NCBI RefSeq assembly: GCF_000445105.1
Contig: NZ_ATDP01000092.1
Coordinates: forward strand, 186,001 to 250,000
Reading direction: 5' to 3'
DNA from: Sphingobium lactosutens DS20
GTDB taxonomy: Bacteria > Pseudomonadota > Alphaproteobacteria > Sphingomonadales > Sphingomonadaceae
Length of the DNA: 64,000 bases
The notes under the pieces were generated by a model. That model was not told where the DNA came from. It saw nothing but the letters and a program-made list of their open reading frames with translations, and did not search any database. Shown here one piece after another: positions 38,350 through 48,798 of the stretch (positions are counted from its first letter, which is position 1; every line of letters starts with the position of its first letter). The position numbers and the translations under genes were made by a program.

Positions 38350-38684
38350 CGAATTTTCCTTCCCGGCTTATCCAAGTCCGACATAGTGCGGCATGGCGGA
38401 TTGTTCGGACGTGATGAACATGATGACGAAGCACGCTTCGTCCGAATTTCACCCGCGACTATGGTTCATCGACCACTATCACCCATCTTCCATATTGAGC
38501 GCGCACGATAATAAAAAAGGTCGATAGGGTAATGCCAACGCCGTCCCGACGCTGACGCGACAGATCATCCCTGATGAGACATGGCTCTGGCCGCCTACCT
38601 GGCTTGGGCGGCATTGTGCCCGTGACTGATCCCGCCTTTTCCCCCGCTTGGCCTTTTGGCGTCGAGCGGGTAAAGCCCCCGGCC
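38350..38684. other. Intergenic region between the bicupin gene and hisC
   Basis: About 335 bases without a gene, relatively AT-rich around 38500-38530. It holds the bicupin leader with two overlapping inverted repeats (38404-38446) and the upstream region of hisC. A 9-nt match to the tRNA-Pro 3' end (CGTCCCGAC) occurs at 38542-38550. Confidence 0.5.
38404..38446 (-). promoter_or_regulatory. Overlapping inverted repeats upstream of the bicupin gene
   Basis: TTCGGACG (38404-38411) can pair with CGTCCGAA (38439-38446), and GACGAAGC (38425-38432) can pair with GCTTCGTC (38435-38442). Both pairings are perfect over 8 bp but share 38439-38442, so only one can form fully at a time. The site lies 55 nt upstream of the bicupin ATG. 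It could be an operator or a switching leader. Confidence 0.45.
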
Positions 38685-39806
38685 ATGACAGACACCATTG
38701 CATATCCCGCTGCATATCCCGCGCCCAAGGACTGGATTTTGGGCATTCACGCCTATGTGCCCGGCAAGGCCGCAGCCGATGACGGCCGGCCGCTGGTCAA
38801 GCTGTCCGCCAACGAAAATCCGCTGGGAACGAGCCAGGCGGCGCGCGACGCGTTCATGACCGCCGCCGCGGACATGGCGACCTATCCCGACCCCGCCGCA
38901 GCCAAGCTGCGGGAAGCGATTGGCGCGAAGCACGGGCTGGACCCCGCGCGCATCATCTATGGCACCGGATCGGACGAATTGCTGCACCTGGCGGCAAGCG
39001 GCTATGCCGGCCCGGGCGACGAGATCCTCTATGTGCGCTACGGCTTTGCCGTTTACGACATCGCCGCGCGGCGCGTCGGCGCAACCCCGGTGATCGCGCC
39101 GGACAAGGATTATGCCACGGACGTCGACGCGCTGCTGGCGGCGGTGACGGAGCGGACCAAGGTCGTTTTCCTGGCCAATCCCAACAACCCCACCGGCACC
39201 ATGACCAGCCGGGCGGAGATTGCGCGGCTGCATGCGGGCCTGCGCCCCGACATCCTGTTCGTGCTGGACCAGGCCTATGCCGAATATCTGGACGAGGACG
39301 AAGATGATGGCGGGCTGGCGCTGGCCCGCGACGCGTCCAATGTATTCGTGACGCGCACTTTTTCGAAAATCTACGGGTTGGCCGCCGAGCGGATCGGCTG
39401 GGGCTATGGGTCGCCCGAGGTGATCGACATTCTCCACCGCATCCGCGCGCCCTTCAACGTCACGACCGTGGGTCAGGCCGCGGCGATCGCGGCCATCGGC
39501 GATGACGACTGGGTGGCGCGCAGCCGCACGCATAACAACCAGTGGCGCGAATGGCTGGCGGGGGAGGTCGCTTCGCTCTCCAACCATGGGCTGCGCGCGA
39601 TCCCGAGCAAGACGAACTTCCTGCTGATCCTGTTCGAGGGGAAGCTGACCGCCGAAGCGGCGATGAAGGGGTTGTGGGACGAGGGCTTTGCCACGCGCTG
39701 GCTGCCCGGTCAGGGCCTGCCCAACGGCCTTCGCATCACCATCGGCACCGAGGAGCAGACCCGCGCCGTCGCGGCAAAGCTGCGCGCCATGGCGGAGGCC
39801 GCCTGA
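38685..39806 (+). CDS. hisC: Histidinol-phosphate / aromatic aminotransferase
   Basis: A 373-residue class I/II PLP aminotransferase. [20 protein letters not shown] is the HisC N-terminus, [10 protein letters not shown] and NPNNPTGTM bind the cofactor, and the PLP lysine is in [20 protein letters not shown]. It lies 4 nt upstream of the prephenate dehydrogenase gene. This suggests the enzyme also transaminates prephenate or hydroxyphenylpyruvate in tyrosine and phenylalanine synthesis. The start at MTDTIAYP is chosen from the conserved length. Confidence 0.94.
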   Translation: MTDTIAYPAAYPAPKDWILGIHAYVPGKAAADDGRPLVKLSANENPLGTSQAARDAFMTAAADMATYPDPAAAKLREAIGAKHGLDPARIIYGTGSDELLHLAASGYAGPGDEILYVRYGFAVYDIAARRVGATPVIAPDKDYATDVDALLAAVTERTKVVFLANPNNPTGTMTSRAEIARLHAGLRPDILFVLDQAYAEYLDEDEDDGGLALARDASNVFVTRTFSKIYGLAAERIGWGYGSPEVIDILHRIRAPFNVTTVGQAAAIAAIGDDDWVARSRTHNNQWREWLAGEVASLSNHGLRAIPSKTNFLLILFEGKLTAEAAMKGLWDEGFATRWLPGQGLPNGLRITIGTEEQTRAVAAKLRAMAEAA

Positions 39807-39810
39807 CGCC

Positions 39811-40716
39811 ATGCTGCCCTTCGCCCGCGTCACCATCATCGGCCTGGGGCTGATCGGCTCCTCGCTCGCCCGCGCGATCCGGGCGGACATGCCGACCGTG
39901 CGCGTGACCGGGCATGACGCCGACGCCGGCGTGCGCGACATAGCGCGGCGGATCGACCTGTGCGACGATATTACCGACACGGCGGGCGCATCCGTGACCG
40001 ACGCCGACCTGGTGATATTGTGCGTGCCCGTCCGCGCGATGGGCGCGGTGGCGGCGGAAATTGCCGACGATCTGCCCGCCGAAGCCATCGTCAGCGATGT
40101 GGGATCGTGCAAGGCGGACGTGCTCGCCCAGCTGAGCGCCGCCCTGCCCGGCCGCAGCATCATCCCCGCGCATCCGGTCGCCGGCACCGAAAATAGCGGC
40201 CCGGAAGCCGGTTTTGCCACGCTGTTCAAGGGCCGCTGGTCGATCGTGACGCCGCCCGCCGATGCCGACCCGGCGGCGGTCGAAAGGGTCGCCGAATTGT
40301 GGCGGCGGGTTGGCGCGGATGTCGAGGTGATGGACCCGGCGCATCATGATCTGGTGCTGGCGGTGACGAGCCACCTGCCGCACCTGATCGCTTATACGAT
40401 CGTCGGGACGGCCAGCGATCTAGAGGATGTGACCCAGAGCGAGGTCATCAAATATTCGGCTGGCGGCTTTCGCGATTTCACCCGCATCGCCGCGTCCGAC
40501 CCGACCATGTGGCGCGACGTGTTCCTGGCCAACAAGGACGCCGTGCTGGAAATGCTGCAACGCTTTTCGGAGGATCTGTCGGCCTTGCAACGTGCGATCC
40601 GGTGGAATGACGGCGATGCGCTGTTCAGCCTGTTCACCCGCACGCGTGACATTCGCCGGTCGATCATCGAACAGGGGCAGGACGACGCCAAGCCGGACTT
40701 TGGCCGGTCGCACTGA
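39811..40716 (+). CDS. tyrA: Prephenate/arogenate dehydrogenase
   Basis: A 301-residue enzyme of tyrosine synthesis. The NAD-binding motif is TIIGLGLIGSSLARAIR. IIPAHPVAGTENSGPEAGFATLFKGRW holds the substrate-binding histidine and the conserved GTENSG; SHLPHLIAYTIVGTASDLE and SAGGFRDFTRIAASDPTMWRDVFLAN are typical. It is coupled by a 4-nt gap to hisC. Whether prephenate or arogenate is preferred cannot be told. Confidence 0.95.
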   Translation: MLPFARVTIIGLGLIGSSLARAIRADMPTVRVTGHDADAGVRDIARRIDLCDDITDTAGASVTDADLVILCVPVRAMGAVAAEIADDLPAEAIVSDVGSCKADVLAQLSAALPGRSIIPAHPVAGTENSGPEAGFATLFKGRWSIVTPPADADPAAVERVAELWRRVGADVEVMDPAHHDLVLAVTSHLPHLIAYTIVGTASDLEDVTQSEVIKYSAGGFRDFTRIAASDPTMWRDVFLANKDAVLEMLQRFSEDLSALQRAIRWNDGDALFSLFTRTRDIRRSIIEQGQDDAKPDFGRSH

Positions 40717-40737
40717 GGGCGGCCGGGTCGCTGGCGT

Positions 40738-41445
40738 TCAGGGCCGGCGCGGATTGAGCGCGTTGATGGCGGCGTGGACGATGCGTTCCGCCTCCTTCCG
40801 GTCCAGGCCGGTGGGGACGATCGCGCCGACCTTGTAAGTGATCGTGCCGGCGCGCTTCATGAAGCGCCCGCGCGGTGACACGCGGCCGCTGTCCACCGCG
40901 ATCGGCACCACGGGCAGGCCAAGCAGGCTGTACAGCCCGGCAAAGCCCGATTTGAGCGGGGGCGCTTCGCCATGGGGGACGCGCGTGCCTTCCGGAAAGA
41001 GGCAGATGGCGCGGCCCTGCTCCGTCGCCGCGCGAGCCGCTGAACGCAGGGCGCGCAGGGCGCTGGCTCCGGCGCTGCGCTCGATCGGGATGAGGCCGTA
41101 GCGGCGGGCGATCAGGCCCCAGAGCGGAATGTCCAGCAGTTCGCGCTTCGCCCCGATCACCGGCCGATCGAACAGGCAGAGCATGTCGATGGTTTCGAAC
41201 ATCGATTCATGCTTGATGATATAGAGATAGGGGCCAAGCGGCAGGTCGCCGTCCACCACCACCGTCTGCCCCAAGATCCAGCGCGCGCAGCCGCGGTGAA
41301 AGCGGCTCCACGCGGTGGCGATGCGCGGCACCATGTCGGGATGGAGGCCGCCGACCAGCATGGCGGCGAGCACGAAGAGCAGGCTGCCGCTATAAAAGAT
41401 CAGCATGAAGGCGAAGGAGCGCAGCGCGGTCATGATGGCTGTCAT
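40738..41445 (-). CDS. 1-acylglycerol-3-phosphate acyltransferase (PlsC-like)
   Basis: A 235-residue membrane acyltransferase with an N-terminal helix (FAFMLIFYSGSLLFVLAAMLVGG). Motif I is KHESMFET, an HX4E variant of the HX4D catalytic pair that is also found in other alphaproteobacterial members. LFPEGTRVPHG is the FPEGT motif and VVPIAVDSG the last block. It makes phosphatidic acid in phospholipid synthesis. It lies 5 nt downstream of the ydcF-like gene. Confidence 0.9.
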   Translation of the reverse strand: MTAIMTALRSFAFMLIFYSGSLLFVLAAMLVGGLHPDMVPRIATAWSRFHRGCARWILGQTVVVDGDLPLGPYLYIIKHESMFETIDMLCLFDRPVIGAKRELLDIPLWGLIARRYGLIPIERSAGASALRALRSAARAATEQGRAICLFPEGTRVPHGEAPPLKSGFAGLYSLLGLPVVPIAVDSGRVSPRGRFMKRAGTITYKVGAIVPTGLDRKEAERIVHAAINALNPRRP

Positions 41446-41450
41446 AAGGA

Positions 41451-41981
41451 TCAGATCCCGATCAGCGCGGCGATGCGACGCAGCAGATATTTATTATATT
41501 CGCGCATCAGCACCGACAGGCTGGGATGGCTGGGCACCGCATCATAGACGATGTGGATGCGCGGGGGCAGCGCCTGGGTCAGTTCCAGCGCGGATCGACG
41601 CATATGCCAGTCGGTGGTGACGAGCCGAACCGTCTGATAATCGCGCCGCGCCAGCCAGCGCGCGGTTTCAAGGCCGTTGGAACGGGTATCGATGGCTTCG
41701 CGGCCGAGCGTGATGCAGCAATCGAACAGCGCTTGCGGCGTATCATATTGCGCCGCCAACTCCCCCGGCCGGACCGACCGGTCGACGCCGGAAATCAGCA
41801 TCCGCTTGGCCGCACCCTGCTGCATGAGGGCGATGCCCCGGTCGATCCGTCCGGGTCCGCCGGTCAGCACCACGATGGCGTCAGTGCGGCGACCGTCGAG
41901 CGGTTCGGGCAGGAAGATGGCGAACCAGGCGAAGCCCAGCACCCAGCCGAGCAGCGCCAGCGCCGCCAGGCGCACGATCAC
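41451..41981 (-). CDS. YdcF/ElyC-family (DUF218) protein
   Basis: A 176-residue protein with an N-terminal helix (VRLAALALLGWVLGFAWFAIFLP) and a DUF218 domain: DAIVVLTGGPGRIDRGIALMQQGAAKRMLISG, EAIDTRSNGLETARWL, TVRLVTTDWHMRRSALEL. Related ElyC/SanA proteins influence envelope integrity and antibiotic resistance; the enzyme activity is unknown. It overlaps the ftsX stop by 4 nt, so it belongs to the ftsE-ftsX transcript. Confidence 0.87.
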   Translation of the reverse strand: MIVRLAALALLGWVLGFAWFAIFLPEPLDGRRTDAIVVLTGGPGRIDRGIALMQQGAAKRMLISGVDRSVRPGELAAQYDTPQALFDCCITLGREAIDTRSNGLETARWLARRDYQTVRLVTTDWHMRRSALELTQALPPRIHIVYDAVPSHPSLSVLMREYNKYLLRRIAALIGI

Positions 41982-42883
41982 AGCGTTCGTCCCAGCGCGC
42001 GCAGCACCGTCCAGCGCGCGGTCAGCGTCGCCAGCAGCACGCCCGCGACCGGCAACGCGGCGAGGATGAGCCAGCCCTGCCAGGGCAGCGTGACGGCCGC
42101 GAGCAGTTCCGATCCGGTCGCGCCCAGCCGCAGCCCGATCAGCAGGATGACGAAAATGCCGAAGGAGAAGCCCAGCGCGCCGCCCATCAGCGCATCAAGC
42201 CCGATGCGCCGCTGGAACAGGCGGGCGATCTGCACATCGGTCGACCCCATGAGATGCAGCACGTCGATGGTGCCGCGATGGCTGTCATGGGCGCCCCGCG
42301 CCGCCAGCACGACGACCGCCGCCGTCGCCAGCATCATCAGCAGCACAGCGCCGAGCGCCAGCAGGCCAAGTGCGGAGAGCAGGCCAGCAAGCGGCGTCAG
42401 GAAGGCGGCGTGCGGATCGACGCGCAGCTTGGGTGACAGGGCGGCGAGCCGCTGGCGCAGGCGATCGATCTTGGCCCCGGCGTCTCCCGGCGTCAGCATG
42501 ACGTCGATCAGCGCGGGGACCGGCAGGTCGCCGTTCAAGGCCTCTTCGCCCAGCCAGGGGCGCAGTTGATCGGCCAGGACGGCGGACGGGACGGGATCGG
42601 CCGTGCGCACTTCGGGCGCTGCGCGGAGTATCCGGAGCGTTTGCGCGGCGAGCGCGGCGCGGGTCTGCGCGTCGGCCTCCACCACCTGCACGCTGGCGCG
42701 TCCGGCCAGATCAGCGCGCATCGACTGGACCGCCGCGCCAAGGCCCAGGCCTGCCGCGGCGGCCAGCACCGTCACGAACATCATGATCGCGATGATCCAC
42801 GGCATCGGCCCCGCCACCCGCCCACCGGGCAGCAGGCGATGACGCGCGGCAATCGCGGCCTTTCGTTCGGCGCGACCGCTCAT
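41978..42883 (-). CDS. ftsX: Cell division protein FtsX
   Basis: A 301-residue permease of the ABC system that controls cell-wall hydrolases during division. An N-terminal helix (PWIIAIMMFVTVLAAAAGLGLG) precedes a periplasmic domain of about 130 residues. Three helices follow, with RGTIDVLHLMGSTDVQIARLFQRRIGLDALMGG as the typical MacB/FtsX core. It overlaps ftsE (ATGA) and ydcF. The identity rests on its pairing with ftsE and its topology. Confidence 0.92.
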   Translation of the reverse strand: MSGRAERKAAIAARHRLLPGGRVAGPMPWIIAIMMFVTVLAAAAGLGLGAAVQSMRADLAGRASVQVVEADAQTRAALAAQTLRILRAAPEVRTADPVPSAVLADQLRPWLGEEALNGDLPVPALIDVMLTPGDAGAKIDRLRQRLAALSPKLRVDPHAAFLTPLAGLLSALGLLALGAVLLMMLATAAVVVLAARGAHDSHRGTIDVLHLMGSTDVQIARLFQRRIGLDALMGGALGFSFGIFVILLIGLRLGATGSELLAAVTLPWQGWLILAALPVAGVLLATLTARWTVLRALGRTL

Positions 42884-43608
42884 GCGCCTTCGCCCCCGTC
42901 CTGATCGGCGCGCGCGCGCGGAGGATAGCGCAGGGTGCCCGTGGGGTCGGCGAGCCGCCCCTTGTCGAGCTTCATCATCTGCGCGCCCGATACCTGCGCC
43001 ATCAAGGGCAGGTCATGGGTGGCGACGACGACGGTGGTGCCCAGGCGATTGAGCGCTTCGAACAGGGTCAGCAGGCGGCGGGCCATGTCAGCGTCGACAT
43101 TGCCGGTCGGTTCGTCGGCGACGAGGATTTCGGGGCGGCCGATCACCGCGCGGGCGATCGCGACGCGTTGCTGCTCCCCGCCCGAGAGGGTGGCGGGCCG
43201 CGCGTCGCCGCGATCGCCCAGCCCGACCCAGTTCAGCATTTCCGCGACCGGCGCGTCGACCTCATCCTCTTTCATGCCGGCAACGCGCAGCGGCAGCGCG
43301 ATATTGTCATAGGCCGACAGATGCGGGACCAGCCGGAAGTCCTGAAACACGACGCCGATGCGGCGGCGAAAACCCGGCAGGCGCTTGCGCGGCAGCGTCA
43401 CCACATCTTCGCCGAACAGGCGGATGACGCCCCGGCTGGGCCGCTGCGCAAGGTAGAGGAGTTTCAGCAGCGAGGTCTTGCCCGCGCCCGACGCGCCGGT
43501 GAGGAAATAGAAACCGCCGCTGGCGAGTGAAAAGCTGACGTCCGAAAGCGTCTCCCTGTCCAGCCCGTAGCGCAGGCCGACATTTTCGAACTGGACGATG
43601 GCCGACAT
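42880..43608 (-). CDS. ftsE: Cell division ATP-binding protein FtsE
   Basis: A 242-residue ABC ATPase. Walker A is TGASGAGKTSLLKLL, the signature is LSGGEQQRVAIARAV, Walker B is EILVADEPTGNVD, and the H-loop is VVVATHDLPLM. VFQDFRLVPHLSAYDNIALPLRVAG is typical of FtsE. With FtsX it couples cytoplasmic ATP hydrolysis to wall hydrolysis at the septum. The start is set at MSAIVQFENVGLRYG. Confidence 0.95.
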   Translation of the reverse strand: MSAIVQFENVGLRYGLDRETLSDVSFSLASGGFYFLTGASGAGKTSLLKLLYLAQRPSRGVIRLFGEDVVTLPRKRLPGFRRRIGVVFQDFRLVPHLSAYDNIALPLRVAGMKEDEVDAPVAEMLNWVGLGDRGDARPATLSGGEQQRVAIARAVIGRPEILVADEPTGNVDADMARRLLTLFEALNRLGTTVVVATHDLPLMAQVSGAQMMKLDKGRLADPTGTLRYPPRARADQDGGEGA

Positions 43609-43775
43609 GGACGGATGATGGCGCGGTGGCGCTCCCTGCTTGGCGAAGGCGCAGCCATGGCACAGCGGGCGTGCCGTCGTAAAGCCCGCCCGCCTGTCGT
43701 CGCGAGTCGCGGGCGCGAACGATGCCCTGCGTCTTGCCGCTTGCGCGTGAGTCCAAGCCGTGCCTATGAAGCGAA

Positions 43776-44624
43776 ATGATCCTGCTGTGCCCCAATTGCG
43801 CGACCCGCTATGTCGTGCCCGACAGCGCCGTCGGTCCCAATGGGCGCCAGGTCCGCTGCGCGGCGTGCAAGCATAGCTGGTTCCAGGAAGGGGTCGCCCC
43901 GCCCGTGCGCGAGGAAGCGGCGCCTGCGCCGGAACAGCCGCCCGAGCCCCCTGTCGCCGCGACAGTTCCGCCGCCTCCGCCCGCATCGGCCCCCGAAGCG
44001 CCCGCTGCGCCTGCGGTCGAGGCCGCAGAGGAACCCGTCGCGACGGCGGAGCCCCCTGCCGCAGACACCGCCGAACCTGTGCCGCCGAGCGCCGCGCCCG
44101 AACCGACGCAGCCCGATCATCGCTTCGACGACATCTATGCCGGTGCGCCCGTCAGCCGGGAGGCGGAGGAGAGCTACGCTCCGCCGGTTTCCACCCGCGC
44201 GCGCCGCAATCCGGTCAAGCTGTGGACCTATGCGGCCGCCGCCTTCTTCTTCATCGTCGCGGCCGCAGGCGGCGCGCTATATTATTACGGACCACCGTCC
44301 TGGATGGTGGCGATGGGGCTGGTGCCCGAAGAGGGCGACCCGGACCTGCTTTTCTACCTGTCGAAGCCTGCCGAGCGCCGCAAGCTGCCGACCGGGGAGG
44401 AATATTTCGCCTTTGGCGCGCGCATCGTGAACAGCGGGACGCAGGCGCTGCCCGTGCCGCCGGTACTGGTGCAATTGCGCGACCGGCAGAACCGGCTGGT
44501 GTTCAGCTGGACGACGAAGGCGGACAAGACGCGGCTGAAACCGGGCGAGGAAGCGTCGATCAACGAAAGCCGGATCGACATTCCCAAGAACGCCGAAAAC
44601 CTGTCGCTGACCTTCGTCCAGTAA
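43776..44624 (+). CDS. MJ0042-type zinc-ribbon membrane protein
   Basis: A 282-residue protein. The first 37 residues form the MJ0042 zinc ribbon with two cysteine pairs ([12 protein letters not shown] and [10 protein letters not shown]). A Pro/Ala/Glu-rich stretch reaches about residue 120, one membrane helix is at about 149-171 ([24 protein letters not shown]), and a DUF3426-like domain ends it ([27 protein letters not shown]). It lies divergent to ftsEX across 167 nt. The function is unknown. Confidence 0.88.
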   Translation: MILLCPNCATRYVVPDSAVGPNGRQVRCAACKHSWFQEGVAPPVREEAAPAPEQPPEPPVAATVPPPPPASAPEAPAAPAVEAAEEPVATAEPPAADTAEPVPPSAAPEPTQPDHRFDDIYAGAPVSREAEESYAPPVSTRARRNPVKLWTYAAAAFFFIVAAAGGALYYYGPPSWMVAMGLVPEEGDPDLLFYLSKPAERRKLPTGEEYFAFGARIVNSGTQALPVPPVLVQLRDRQNRLVFSWTTKADKTRLKPGEEASINESRIDIPKNAENLSLTFVQ

Positions 44625-44657
44625 CGGTCGCGCCATGGCGGCGCGCGTCGTCGGCCC

Positions 44658-45563
44658 TCAGGGATAGCTGACCGTCTTGGGCCGGCCCTGCGGGATCGGG
44701 ATGAATTCCTGATCGTCGCCAGGGATGAGGGGGAAGCGCATCGCGTCCCAATCCTCGCGCGCCTGCATCAGCCGATCCTGGCGCGAGGACACGAAATTCC
44801 ACCAGACATGGCGCGGCGAGGAAAAGGCTTCGCCGCCGCACAAGACGATCCGGCCGCCATCGACGCTCATCAAGGTGGCGGAGGTGCCGGGCCGCAGCAC
44901 ATAGAGCGTCTGCGGCGTCAGCGTCATGCCATCCAGTGCGGCATCGCCGCCCGAGACATAGAGGGCGCGTTCGTCGGCGGACGGATCAATGGCGATCCGG
45001 CCGCCCGGCGCCAGCTGAATGTCGGCATAGATGGTGTCGGCATAGGTGGTGACGGGCGAGGTTTCGCCCCAGAGCGACCCCATGATGACGCGCGCACGCG
45101 CCGATCCGTCCTCGATGACCGGCAGTCCGCCTTCGCCGACATGCTCGAACGCCGGGTCCATTTCCTCGACGCGGTCGGGAAGCGCCAGCCAGGTCTGGAT
45201 GGCCGATAATTTGGATGCCTTTGCCCGGTCTTCGTCGGGCGATCGTTCGGAATGGACGATGCCGCTGCCCGCCGTCATCAGATTGACCGCGCCCGGCTCG
45301 ATCAGCTGCTCCGTACCCAGCGAATCGCGATGCAGGAATGCGCCTTCATACATATAGGTCACGGTGGCGAGGTTGATATGCGGGTGCGGCCGCACGTCGA
45401 TCCCCTGCCCCGGCGCGATCTGCGCCGGCCCGGCCTGGTCGAAGAAGATGAAGGGTCCAACCATCGTGCGCCCCTTGGACGGCAGGGAACGATGCACCTT
45501 GAAGTCGCCCAGATTATGGCTGACGGGGGTGATGGTCTGAACAATGAGATCGTCGAAGGTCAT
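44658..45563 (-). CDS. Pirin family protein
   Basis: A 301-residue bicupin. Pirin features are PFIFFDQAGPAQ, the metal-site block DVRPHPHINLATVTYMYEGAFLHRDSLG, INLMTAGSGIVHSERSP-like GAVNLMTAGSGIVHSER, and a second half with HVWWNFVSSRQDRL. Bacterial pirins include quercetin dioxygenases; the substrate here is unknown. The start overlaps the stop of the GST gene (ATGA pair on the minus strand), so the two are co-translated. Confidence 0.93.
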   Translation of the reverse strand: MTFDDLIVQTITPVSHNLGDFKVHRSLPSKGRTMVGPFIFFDQAGPAQIAPGQGIDVRPHPHINLATVTYMYEGAFLHRDSLGTEQLIEPGAVNLMTAGSGIVHSERSPDEDRAKASKLSAIQTWLALPDRVEEMDPAFEHVGEGGLPVIEDGSARARVIMGSLWGETSPVTTYADTIYADIQLAPGGRIAIDPSADERALYVSGGDAALDGMTLTPQTLYVLRPGTSATLMSVDGGRIVLCGGEAFSSPRHVWWNFVSSRQDRLMQAREDWDAMRFPLIPGDDQEFIPIPQGRPKTVSYP

Positions 45564-46267
45564 GCCGCATCCAGTTCGGGATAATGGCGAAAGATGCCCT
45601 CTTCATTGAAGGACAGCCGCCGGTCGCTGGCAAGATAGTCCTGCAATTCGGGCAAGGCCGCAACCCTGTCGTGCAGGGCCATGAGGGCGGGGAAGCGTCC
45701 GCCTACCGATGCCATGCGCAGCGGAAAGGCGTAGGTCAGGCCGGCGACCAGCTGGAACAAGGACAGGTCGGCGTAGCTCCAGCGCGCGCCGGCCACCCAG
45801 TTCCCCGGTTCAGAGCCAAGCGCGCGCTTAAAATAGCTGAGATATTTGGGAATGCGCTCATCACGAAATCCCTCGGCGCGGCGCAGCGCCTCCGCCTTCT
45901 GGTCCGCATAATAAAGATGGACGCCGACAGGGTGATGCACGTCATGCGCTTCGGCCACCATGTCCATGATGGTGAGTTGGAGCTGCGCCAGCCAGTAGCG
46001 GCTTTTGAGGCCCAACGTGCCGCATTCGTGCCGTTCGGATAGATAGAGAAGGATATTGGCGGTCTGGGACACGGTGGCGCCATCGATGCTGAGATAGGGC
46101 GGTGCGAAGGCGGGGCCTCGATCATGGCTGGCCATGTCGGCCATCAGCGCCTCGCCCCCGTCTTCCCGCGCGCAGTCCCGATAGGCAATGCCACAGGCTT
46201 CCAGCGTCAGCCGAACAAATTCGCCCCGGCCGGGAATGGTCGGCCAGTACCAGAAGTCATAGGCCAT
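45560..46267 (-). CDS. Glutathione S-transferase family protein
   Basis: A 235-residue protein with a thioredoxin-like N-terminal domain (YDFWYWPTIPGRGEFVRLTLEACGIAYRD, AFAPPYLSIDGATVSQTANILLYLSE) and an all-helical C-terminal domain (FKRALGSEPGNWVAGARWSYADLSLFQLVAGLTYAF). The pattern resembles sigma- or prostaglandin-type GSTs, in which an N-terminal tyrosine activates glutathione. Its 3' end lies beside the pirin gene on the same strand with a 4-nt overlap. Confidence 0.88.
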   Translation of the reverse strand: MAYDFWYWPTIPGRGEFVRLTLEACGIAYRDCAREDGGEALMADMASHDRGPAFAPPYLSIDGATVSQTANILLYLSERHECGTLGLKSRYWLAQLQLTIMDMVAEAHDVHHPVGVHLYYADQKAEALRRAEGFRDERIPKYLSYFKRALGSEPGNWVAGARWSYADLSLFQLVAGLTYAFPLRMASVGGRFPALMALHDRVAALPELQDYLASDRRLSFNEEGIFRHYPELDAA

Positions 46268-46415
46268 CGGGGACGCTCCTTGCTGTCATTTGAAGGCGGA
46301 ACGCGGGGGCGCGGCATATGGTTTATTCGGAGCAGAAAAAGTCGGACTTTTAAGGGTGGCAGGCGCTGGGCCGACGGCGTTGCGCCGCCCGCCCGTGCCA
46401 AGCCGTTACCGCCCG

Positions 46416-48452
<2,037 letters not shown>

Positions 48453-48465
48453 GGGGATGCTGGAC

Positions 48466-48792
48466 ATGATAGGGGCTTGGGCGCACAAGGTCCAGCAGCT
48501 TATGAGCCACGACAGCATCCCGGACCTTGGCACCAAAGCCGGCCGCAAGGCTTTCCGCCACGAAATGCGCATGGTCGCGGTGCGACCGCGCCGGTGGGGG
48601 TTGTGGCTGCTGACGGCGGGCGCACTGCTGATGATCCTGCCGTCCGCGCTCGACCTGCACGCCATTTTCGGCTGGTCGCCCAGCGTGCTGGGGATCATGC
48701 TGATCGCTGTCGCGTTACCCCTGCTGATCGCCGCTGCGGTGTTGCGGCGGCGCTATCGTCGGGGACGCATGACCATCTCCGGGGGGGACTGA
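48466..48792 (+). CDS. Small two-helix membrane protein of unknown function
   Basis: About 108 residues from the ATG at 48466, which has GGGGA 8 nt upstream; a later ATG at 48502 (96 aa) is also possible. A charged cytoplasmic part (PDLGTKAGRKAFRHEMRMVAVRPRRW) precedes two membrane helices (GLWLLTAGALLMILPSAL and VLGIMLIAVALPLLIAAAVL) and a basic end (RRRYRRGRMTISGGD). I do not recognise the family. It lies divergent to thiC and 6 nt before the S9 peptidase gene, probably in the same transcript. Confidence 0.6.
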   Translation: MIGAWAHKVQQLMSHDSIPDLGTKAGRKAFRHEMRMVAVRPRRWGLWLLTAGALLMILPSALDLHAIFGWSPSVLGIMLIAVALPLLIAAAVLRRRYRRGRMTISGGD

Positions 48793-48798
48793 CCGCGC

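Noticed and set aside
38542..38550. A possible attachment-site copy of the tRNA-Pro 3' end
   Set aside because: Only 9 nt match (CGTCCCGAC) and no integrase is present; this length is expected by chance in GC-rich DNA.
40738..41445. HX4E instead of HX4D in the PlsC-like protein as a sign of lost activity
   Set aside because: The same KHxSxxET form occurs in other alphaproteobacterial acyltransferases of this family, and the other motifs are intact.
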